In this document: piece by piece, positions 58,459 to 64,000 of the stretch
How positions within the stretch are numbered: position 1 is the first letter of the stretch
Layout: each line of letters starts with the position of its first letter
Assembly (NCBI GenBank): GCA_963695975.1
Contig: CAVOIB010000010.1
Location: 310,001 to 374,000, forward strand
DNA: 64,000 nucleotides
Direction of reading: 5' to 3'
Source of the DNA: JBBQVZ01 sp963695975
GTDB lineage: Bacteria; Actinomycetota; UBA4738; HRBIN12
Notes under the pieces: model-generated
Told to the model about the DNA's origin: nothing
Database searches by the model: none
The model's input: only the letters and a program-made list of their open reading frames with translations
Translations under genes and position numbers: made by a program

Positions 58459-58812
58459 CTAGTTCTCGCGATCCAGTCGCTCCGCGATCGTGCCCTGCAG
58501 GAGGGCGATCTGGTCGTCCAGCGTGAGCTGGAACGTCGGCGGACAGAGGTTGAACTCGGGGAGATACCGCCACTCCATCACGCGATGGCGCTCGGGCGCC
58601 ACCTGGTCGATCCGCGCGCTCACGCGGGCCACATCCTGCTCCAGACGCGCCAACCGCTGCGCGATGCCGTCCACCCGCACCTGGACGTCGCCTTCGATGA
58701 CGGTCAGGGTGTCCGCGGCCTCGGTCTCGTCGACCGGTTCCTCGTCGCGCAGCCGGGCTTGCAGCTCGCCGAGGTCGTTCACGACCTCGTCGTGGGCTCG
58801 CTCTCCGCTCAT
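58459..58812 (-). CDS. Coiled-coil hypothetical protein
   Basis: Protein of 117 residues, charged and helical: RAHDEVVNDLGELQARLRDEE and a coiled coil IAQRLARLEQDVARVSARIDQV, then a C-terminal segment WRYLPEFNLCPPTFQLTLDDQIALLQGTIAERL. ATG at 58812 has a GGGGATGG site upstream and removes an implausible 60-residue extension. No family recognised. Confidence 0.6.
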   Translation of the reverse strand: MSGERAHDEVVNDLGELQARLRDEEPVDETEAADTLTVIEGDVQVRVDGIAQRLARLEQDVARVSARIDQVAPERHRVMEWRYLPEFNLCPPTFQLTLDDQIALLQGTIAERLDREN

Positions 58813-58926
58813 CCATCCCCCTTCGGATGCTCCTCGAGACGGCCCCGGTCCGCCGGCGCGGATGGTATGCGCAGGCGGCGCCGTACGGCAAGTCCCCAGC
58901 GAGGGGGCGTCCGCCCGGCCCTCGTC

Positions 58927-58932
58927 TAGGCT
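58927..58932 (+). promoter_or_regulatory. Leaderless-type -10 hexamer TAGGCT of the MOSC gene
   Basis: Positions -13 to -8 from the ATG at 58940. Confidence 0.45.
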
Positions 58933-58939
58933 AGCCACC

Positions 58940-59713
58940 ATGCCTTCCGTCGCGCGCATCGGCGTAACTCCTGTGAAGTCGATGGCCCTCACCCACCCCG
59001 ACGAGGTTTCCGTGGAAGCGATCGGCGTCCCCGAGAACCGCCTCTTCTACCTGGTAGATGACGTGGGCCAGTTGTTCACGGCGCGGCGGTTCGGCCCGAT
59101 GCAGACGATCATCCCCTCGTTCGACGCCACGACCGACTCCCTAACGCTCACGTTCCCCGATGGGAGGGTGGTCGCTGATACCGCGGGCGAGCTCGCCGAA
59201 CCGCTGGTCACGGACTTCTACGGGCGCCCCGTGCGCGCCCACGTGCTCCGCGGGCCGTGGGCCGCGGCGGTGTCGGCGTTCGTCGGGAACGCGGTGCGAC
59301 TTGCGCGCTGCGATCAACCGGGCGACGGCAGCGACGTCTACCACCTGACGTTGATATCTGGGGCGTCGGTCTCGGAACTCGCAGCGCACGGCGGTGTTGA
59401 CGGCGACCTGGACGGCCGGCGGTTCCGGATGACGTTCGAGCTGGACGGGTGCGATCCCCATGAAGAGGACACGTGGGCGGCACGGCGCGTGCGGCTAGGC
59501 GAGGCGCTGCTCCGCGTGTACGGTCAAGTCCCTCGCTGTGTGCTCACGACACAGAGCCCTTCGACGGGATTGAAGGACTTCGACACGCTGAAGACGATCG
59601 TCGCCTACCGGGGGTTGATGGCGAACCGGAGTGGGATCCCGTTCGGGATGTACGCCGAGGTCGAACACCCCGGCCGCGTCCGCGTGGGCGACGACGTCGA
59701 GGTGCTCGGCTAG
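58940..59713 (+). CDS. MOSC-domain protein
   Basis: Protein of 257 residues with the N-terminal beta-barrel (RIGVTPVKSMALTHPDEVSVEAIGVPENR) and a MOSC domain ending in the Cys-containing VPRCVLTT motif, where a Cys ligand of molybdopterin-Mo is expected. MOSC domains carry molybdenum or sulfur (Moco sulfurase C-terminal, mARC, YiiM). The partner reductase is not nearby. TAGGCT at -13 to -8 suggests a short or no leader. It overlaps the convergent oxidoreductase gene by 4 nt. Confidence 0.85.
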   Translation: MPSVARIGVTPVKSMALTHPDEVSVEAIGVPENRLFYLVDDVGQLFTARRFGPMQTIIPSFDATTDSLTLTFPDGRVVADTAGELAEPLVTDFYGRPVRAHVLRGPWAAAVSAFVGNAVRLARCDQPGDGSDVYHLTLISGASVSELAAHGGVDGDLDGRRFRMTFELDGCDPHEEDTWAARRVRLGEALLRVYGQVPRCVLTTQSPSTGLKDFDTLKTIVAYRGLMANRSGIPFGMYAEVEHPGRVRVGDDVEVLG

Positions 59714-60651
59714 CCGCCCGCGAGCGCGGTCACGCGTTCGACGACCTCGCGACACCAAGGCCCGATCCGAGTGGCGTCGTCGATGAACTGCGACGGCTTG
59801 ATGCAGAAGGTGGTGAACCCCGCTGCGATCTGGTCCGGGATCGCGTCGAGCGCCGGGCCCAACGCAGCGACGCTCGTGTCGTTCGGGAAGATCGCCCGCG
59901 TGCCCCCAACCATCTCCAACTCGGCCATGTCTCGGTCGGCGGCGTTCATCGCGGCGGCAAGGCGCTCGAGTTCGCCCCGCGCCGGACGGCCGAGCGGGTT
60001 GAAGCCGCTGCCGTACGCCACGATCCGGTGCACGAGCCGCTCATGCAACGAGCTCCCTCCGAACCACAGCGTCGGGCCGGAGGGCCGGAACGGCTTCGGC
60101 TCGAAGGAGACGTCGTGGAACCGGTAGTACGCGCCCTCGAACGTCGCCGGTGTGTCGCGCCACAGGATCTCCCATGCCGCGAGGTGCTCGTCGAGCAACT
60201 CGCCGCGGTGCTCGAATGGCACCCCGAGCGCCTCATACTCGTCGCGATGCCAGCTCACGGTGGGCTGCACGATCAGCCGCCCTTCCGAGAGCAGGTCGAG
60301 CGTCGCCAACGGCTTGGCGATGAGCAGTGGGTGACGGAGCGGAGGGATCACGGCGCCGGCGACGAGCCGGATTCGCGCGGTCGCACCGGCGATCGCCGCG
60401 AGCAACGTGAGCGAGTCCGGCCACGGGGTTGCCGGATCTTGGTTGCCGGGCAATGCATATCCGCGAGGGTTCGATGGGGTGCCCCCGGCGTCCGCGCTCG
60501 GTCCCAGGACGATGTGCTCGCTCACCATCACGGCGTCGATGCCGGCAGCCTCAGCTTCGACCGCGAACCCGACGATCGCCCGCAGGTCCCGCGGTGAAGT
60601 GAGCGTCCAGTTCTCGCTCAGGATGAGGACGATCTTCAACGGCCCCGTCAC
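59710..60651 (-). CDS. LLM-class, probably F420-dependent, oxidoreductase
   Basis: Luciferase-like TIM-barrel protein of 313 residues: SEHIVLGPSAD near residue 45, IRLVAGAVIPPLRHPLLIAKPLATLDLLSEGRL, and GGSSLHERLVHRI. These motifs are typical of the TIGR03619-type F420-dependent group, so a hydride transfer using reduced F420 is likely. The substrate is unknown. Its ATG overlaps the cupin gene stop (ATGA), indicating an operon with the cupin upstream. Confidence 0.85.
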   Translation of the reverse strand: MTGPLKIVLILSENWTLTSPRDLRAIVGFAVEAEAAGIDAVMVSEHIVLGPSADAGGTPSNPRGYALPGNQDPATPWPDSLTLLAAIAGATARIRLVAGAVIPPLRHPLLIAKPLATLDLLSEGRLIVQPTVSWHRDEYEALGVPFEHRGELLDEHLAAWEILWRDTPATFEGAYYRFHDVSFEPKPFRPSGPTLWFGGSSLHERLVHRIVAYGSGFNPLGRPARGELERLAAAMNAADRDMAELEMVGGTRAIFPNDTSVAALGPALDAIPDQIAAGFTTFCIKPSQFIDDATRIGPWCREVVERVTALAGG

Positions 60652-61037
60652 GCGAAGCCGTCGTCGTAGTCGCGGTCATCCACCGGGTCCCCCCATTCCG
60701 GCGCACCGCGGACGTTCACCGCCAGGTGAACGAGCGGGGCATCACGCGTCGCCCCGTGGAAGTGCCACTCGTCGGAACCGACATGGATCACGTCGCCGGG
60801 CTCCAAGACGTGACCCGCCTCGCCGCGCGATCGCACGCGGCCGCGGCCCGAGATCCCGAAGAGGAACTGCCCGCCTCCGTGCCGATGCCAATGCGTGCGT
60901 GAGCCCGGTGAGAAGTGAACGATGCCGATGTTCGTGCCGTCGTCGGACGCGAGGGTCGACCGCAGCCAGACCTCGCCGCTGAATCGCCCGTCGTCGCCCC
61001 GTTCGAACGTGCCGCTACCGCCCGATGCGATCTCCAT
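60648..61037 (-). CDS. Cupin-domain protein
   Basis: Single cupin barrel of 129 residues with metal-binding residues in HWHRHGGGQFLF (His-x-His-x6-Gln, near position 48) and a second motif WHFHGATRDAPLVHLAVN. A small sensor or dioxygenase-like function is possible. GGAGAGAAGG precedes the ATG. First gene of the cupin-LLM oxidoreductase operon. Confidence 0.87.
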   Translation of the reverse strand: MEIASGGSGTFERGDDGRFSGEVWLRSTLASDDGTNIGIVHFSPGSRTHWHRHGGGQFLFGISGRGRVRSRGEAGHVLEPGDVIHVGSDEWHFHGATRDAPLVHLAVNVRGAPEWGDPVDDRDYDDGFA

Positions 61038-61155
61038 CCTTCTCTCCCATCCATCGCTCCCGACGAGACGTGGTCTCCGGTCACCTCACCTTCGACGTTC
61101 CCGACGTCTGGCGCCTCTGCCGGGTGGTTTCCTGACGCCGGGAACGACCGGACGG

Positions 61156-61443
61156 TCAGTAGGCGATGACGTCGGCCTCCGCGTACTTGGCCATCGACGG
61201 CGCCGACGTTACGCCCGCGCGCTCCATCGCTTCCTTCAAGGCCGGGTCGGTGGCGAACGCGGCGGCACCTTCCGCAGACGCGAACGTCGTGACAACCATC
61301 ACCGCGGTCGGGTCGTCGACGCCGCGGTAGACACGGTGCCCGGTCGCGCCGTGTCTCACGCGGAGACTCCTGTTCTCGTCGAAGACCATCTTCCATGCGT
61401 CGAAGTCCGCGACGTTGGACTGAAATACCATCTGCACGCTCAC
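61156..61443 (-). CDS. Ferredoxin-fold (ABM/dimeric barrel) protein
   Basis: A 95-residue dimeric alpha/beta-barrel type protein (MVFQSNVADFDAWKMVFDENRSLRVRHGATGHRVYRGVDDP, then VVTTFASAEGAAAF). The fold is common in antibiotic-biosynthesis monooxygenases and small stress proteins. The GTG at 61443 has a GGGAGGG site. No clear functional residues; could be an enzyme or a binding protein. Confidence 0.7.
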   Translation of the reverse strand: MSVQMVFQSNVADFDAWKMVFDENRSLRVRHGATGHRVYRGVDDPTAVMVVTTFASAEGAAAFATDPALKEAMERAGVTSAPSMAKYAEADVIAY

Positions 61444-61700
61444 GAGATCCCTCCCCTATCGGCGAAACTTCATCTTCTCACCGGCAGCTCGCGGGCTCCG
61501 GTCTCACCGACCGACGCCGACCGAGCCACGCTCTTCGCCGACGGGTCCACAAGCGGCGTTCGGTGCGGGCGCAAGCCTCGGCGAAGGCCAGGCTCCCGGC
61601 GGGTGGACGACGACGAACCGACCCATCTACTGGGTTCGGTGCGCGAGCGCGGGGTTGGGATGAACTTCCTCGGGCTGAACCGACTCCACATGGCTGCCGA

Positions 61701-62309
61701 ATGAGGTGCACAGTTGCAGGGGGTCTGACGCTGATCGGTGATGCACCCGAGAGGCTCCTTGCCAGCCTGATGCTGGCCTCCATGCTGCTTGGTGCATGTG
61801 GCGGGAGCACGGGTTCGGCCCCGGGCATCCAGGGCAACATCAGCGCCCGAGACTACGTTGCGGACGTCTGCGGCACCCTTCACGAGTGGTCGAAAGCGGT
61901 TCGGCTCGCAATGAAGCGGGCCGCGACGATCACGAACGACGCGGATCCGGACGATGACAAGAGAGCGTTCATCGCTTACTTGACCAGCGTGGCCACGGCC
62001 ACCGAGGGCTTGGAGGCACAATTGAGAGGACTCGGCGTGCCGAAGATACGCGACGGAGTGGCGGCGACGAACGAGTTGCTCTCTCCCTGGGATGCCTCTC
62101 TCGCTGGCGAACGCACGTTACTCACCGATGCCCAGTCGTTCCCGGCCACCCCGAGCTCGTTCAAGCGCGCGCTCAAGCGCGCACTAGCCGAGCTGGCGAC
62201 TGCGACCGAGCCCGCCAGGAACGCGTTCGGAAGCTTCGCCAACGATCAGCTACAGACCGAAGCCGAGCAGCAGGCTCGCTGTCGGTCTCTAAGCTTGGCG
62301 GGAACCTGA
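61701..62309 (+). CDS. Lipoprotein of unknown function
   Basis: Protein of 202 residues with a lipobox (MLLGACGG, Cys at about 33), preceded by a hydrophobic stretch. The mature part is helical and rich in Ala and Glu, with a conserved-looking YVADVCGTLHEWSKAV segment. No motif identifies a function. The ATG at 61701 was chosen; the signal peptide starts after 18 polar residues, so a later start is possible. Confidence 0.7.
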   Translation: MRCTVAGGLTLIGDAPERLLASLMLASMLLGACGGSTGSAPGIQGNISARDYVADVCGTLHEWSKAVRLAMKRAATITNDADPDDDKRAFIAYLTSVATATEGLEAQLRGLGVPKIRDGVAATNELLSPWDASLAGERTLLTDAQSFPATPSSFKRALKRALAELATATEPARNAFGSFANDQLQTEAEQQARCRSLSLAGT

Positions 62310-62652
62310 GCCGCGTCCCTTCGCGGACATGTCGATAGGGCGGGGAGGCCTCGAAGTTCAAACAGAACGATCATGAGTCAGCGCAGGCCGAATCCGGACC
62401 TGCGCCGATGCACTAAGAACGGGCTCTGACCGGCCCAGATAGAACTCGACGCATCCATCGATTCCGTCGTCCCCATGAGCGTCTTGGTGCCCTCCCCTAC
62501 CGCGCGCCGATCCGGAAGGGTGTCAGACGCTAAGTGACCTGCAAGAGGCGCAACGGATCGGCCGCCGCGGTGCCCGGGAGGACCACAATGGCCGTCCATG
62601 TCATTACAGGTTCTTGTGGGCTGACCGGCCGACAGTCGTGTGTCACCAAGCC
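62310..62652. other. Gap with a decayed reading frame
   Basis: About 340 bp between two genes. On the minus strand at 62378-62599 a frame contains LASDTLPDRRAVGEG and TLMGTTES, clearly like the 53-residue open frame at 33354-33515. It has a plausible ATG at 62599 but looks truncated. The shared DNA core is CTACCGCGCGCCGAT, at 62499-62513 and 33436-33450. Confidence 0.45.
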
Positions 62653-62970
62653 CTAGTCAGGAACTGGAGTCGCCTCTTGCCATAGCTCGCTATAGCCCGG
62701 GTCCTCGGTCGCGATCGCATCGATGCGACGCATCAGCTTGCCGATCCCTGGTTCCGTCATCCACTCCTTGTACTCGCGCTCCATGGTCGCGAGGTCTGGA
62801 TAGTCCATCTCCAAGCTCATCTCACCGAATCGGCCAACCGTCCGCTCGTAGACGGTCGCCTGAACCCAGCCTTTGGACGCGCAGAGCTTGTTGACCTCTT
62901 CGACGATGGTCATAGCCTCGTTCCACGCGTCGATATCCGACAGCGTGAACAACTGCCTCATCCTGTACAT
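62653..62970 (-). CDS. NIPSNAP/ferredoxin-fold-like protein
   Basis: Protein of 105 residues (MYRMRQLFTLSDIDAWNEAMTIVEEVN, then ATVYERTVGRFGEMSLEMDYPDLATMEREYKEW). It resembles the NIPSNAP/dimeric alpha-beta-barrel group of small proteins. AAGGAGG 8 nt upstream favours ATG 62970 over a TTG six bases upstream. No partner genes nearby. Confidence 0.65.
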   Translation of the reverse strand: MYRMRQLFTLSDIDAWNEAMTIVEEVNKLCASKGWVQATVYERTVGRFGEMSLEMDYPDLATMEREYKEWMTEPGIGKLMRRIDAIATEDPGYSELWQEATPVPD

Positions 62971-63409
62971 GGCCAACTCCTCCTTTCTGTCTCGACCAAG
63001 AACTCGACCCTATGCCTGAGCTAGGTCGTCAGGCAAGGGACATTCCGTCGCAAGCCCAAGGTAGGTACACGCAGGTGCGACGACGTTACCTATGCCACCA
63101 CAACCGGGAGGTCGAGAGCCGACGACCGGGGGCATCGGACCCTCTCTTCCCGCTGACGGACATCCGACGAACTCGGTCCGACCCATGATGCGTCCCATTT
63201 CGATCGGGCGCAAGCGGCGACCTCTCGGCAAGCGAGACTCCAGCCACGCGGCCAAGAACGTATGTGACGAAGCTCAGCGGGAGGCTGGGAGACGAGCTCA
63301 CAACATCCCTTGAGCGAGACAGACCTCGTCGGTCGGGCCGTTGTCCTGGCGAACTTCGGGGAACGAGAGCTGTGCGGCGAGTCCTGAAAGGATCCACGTC
63401 CGCCTGCGA
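62971..63409. other. Gap without recognised feature
   Basis: About 440 bp. No open frame with a ribosome-binding site and protein-like composition, no tRNA or terminator was seen. Confidence 0.4.
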
Positions 63410-63625
63410 TCAGATCCGGCCCTCCCAAGCCCGACATCCATCGTGCCCGCACAGACAGTTGCCTCGAGGTGCGAATGATGCTTGGCAGTGCTCGCCGCAA
63501 TACGAGCCATCCGATACACACCCACACGAAGGTGTTGAGCAGTGCGCCCCTCCCATCCAACCGCGCCCACGGTCGGGCTGAGGAGGGATCTGCACGGAGC
63601 TAGGGATCGGCAGCGTCTGATTCAT
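63410..63625 (-). CDS. Metallothionein-like Cys-rich protein
   Basis: Protein of 71 residues whose C-terminal half has eight cysteines in bacterial-metallothionein style: CSTPSCGC, DGSYCGEHC, then CLCGHDGC. The YC-x3-C and CGH-x2-C blocks match SmtA/BmtA metallothioneins, which bind Zn, Cd or Cu. The N-terminal 28 residues are unrelated Pro/Gln-rich. ATG at 63625 with AAGGA 8 nt upstream. Confidence 0.7.
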   Translation of the reverse strand: MNQTLPIPSSVQIPPQPDRGRGWMGGAHCSTPSCGCVSDGSYCGEHCQASFAPRGNCLCGHDGCRAWEGRI

Positions 63626-63969
63626 CGCATGTCCTTCTCGGGGAATGGAACATGACCGTTGGTCACTAACGTACACCCTCTCCCCAGCTTCCGTTCGTGC
63701 AGGAAGACACTGTGGCGGGCGCTCACGTAGCGACGCAATCGCCTCTTCGGCCTAGGTGGAGGCCTCGGCGACCCAGCCATTCGGCCTCGCCCGTCGTTCG
63801 TGCGGCGATCGCCGGCCCCGTGTTGTCCGCCCCGTCGCTGACGCAGTGGCAGCCGCGGTCGTGAGCCACCGGACAACGAGCGCGACATCGCAGTCGAGGT
63901 TCGTGCGCACGTGTGGACTTGCTGAAATCGCGATGCTGTACTTGGGTTGTGTTCGCGAAGGGAGGGCAC
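63626..63969. other. Upstream region of the metallothionein and edge genes
   Basis: About 340 bp between divergent genes. A minus-strand frame (SASPHVRTNLDCDVALVVRW) is open but has no clear start signal. It is listed as empty apart from promoters, which are not resolved. Confidence 0.35.
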
Positions 63970-64000
63970 GTGGCAACCCGAAAGAGCGTCGTGTTGGCTC
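63970..64000 (+). CDS. Start of a gene cut by the window edge
   Basis: GTG at 63970 follows a GGGAGGG site (63960-63966) with good spacing and opens a frame reading MATRKSVVLA to the edge. The product is not identifiable from ten codons. Confidence 0.5.
   Translation, partial: MATRKSVVLA

Noticed and set aside
1..64000. CRISPR arrays, restriction or toxin-antitoxin systems
   Set aside because: No regularly spaced short repeats with unique spacers and no recognisable genes of these kinds were seen.

Overview
The window is high-GC, densely packed DNA with short intergenic gaps, many GTG and TTG starts and 1-4 nt start/stop overlaps. Four signs point to an actinobacterium (Actinomycetota), probably an uncultured lineage: a C4 zinc-ribbon protein followed by RNase HI as in mycobacteria, a very long Lhr helicase, an F420-type luciferase-like oxidoreductase, and about ten genes with a TANNNT -10 hexamer placed for leaderless or near-leaderless transcription. 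This is inference from gene content; class-level placement is not possible from the sequence alone.

Region 1 (0-19 kb) is core lipoate and 2-oxoacid metabolism plus copper handling. gcvT diverges from an lpdA-pdhA-pdhB-pdhC-lipB operon, and lipA lies further on at 17.5 kb. A second E1 pair (bkdAB, branched-chain type) lacks its own E2. Between them is a minus-strand copper operon (YHS protein, csoR, copA, CnoX-like thioredoxin) with two inverted repeats that look like CsoR operators. Next comes a 1570-residue histidine kinase with eight PAS domains and one GAF domain, then lipA, then the RNase P RNA gene (rnpB, minus strand).

Region 2 (19-30 kb) holds ordinary single genes: a lipoprotein, rnhA and its zinc-ribbon partner, an Flp pilin, SURF1, a frameshifted small membrane protein, truncated haemoglobin, a haemolysin-III protein, a cold-shock gene with long leader and terminator, SixA phosphatase, a Rieske protein, a cyclic-nucleotide-binding protein, two tandem alanine-dehydrogenase-like paralogues, a lamin-tail protein and a VWA protein.

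Region 3 (about 31-41.7 kb) is accessory and the most unusual part. An intact tRNA-Val(TAC) at 41.6 kb has three partial copies of its 3' half to its left (32.27, 33.23 and 40.26 kb). The two inner copies are bracketed by inverted repeats and followed by related ~100-bp flanks carrying paired TTACGC motifs. This looks like a decayed tandem array of elements integrated at a tRNA. Between the copies are intact cargo genes (DUF4203-like membrane protein, dodecin, M15 peptidase, acyl-CoA-synthetase-like ligase, a LEA-like repeat protein) and at least five broken genes (adenylate cyclase, PxKF-domain protein, SulP transporter, a TM-anchored small protein and a TPR regulator cut at the tRNA). No integrase is visible.

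Region 4 (41.7-64 kb) carries two Cys-rich small proteins, a secreted beta-helix/DUF11 protein, a bactofilin-like membrane protein divergent from lhr, an alpha/beta hydrolase, a gamma-glutamyltransferase-like enzyme, a second PAS-repeat histidine kinase, a nitrobindin plus P1B-5 ATPase-haemerythrin operon, a MOSC protein, an F420-type oxidoreductase with a cupin, small ferredoxin-fold proteins, a lipoprotein, a metallothionein-like protein and the start of a further gene at the right edge.
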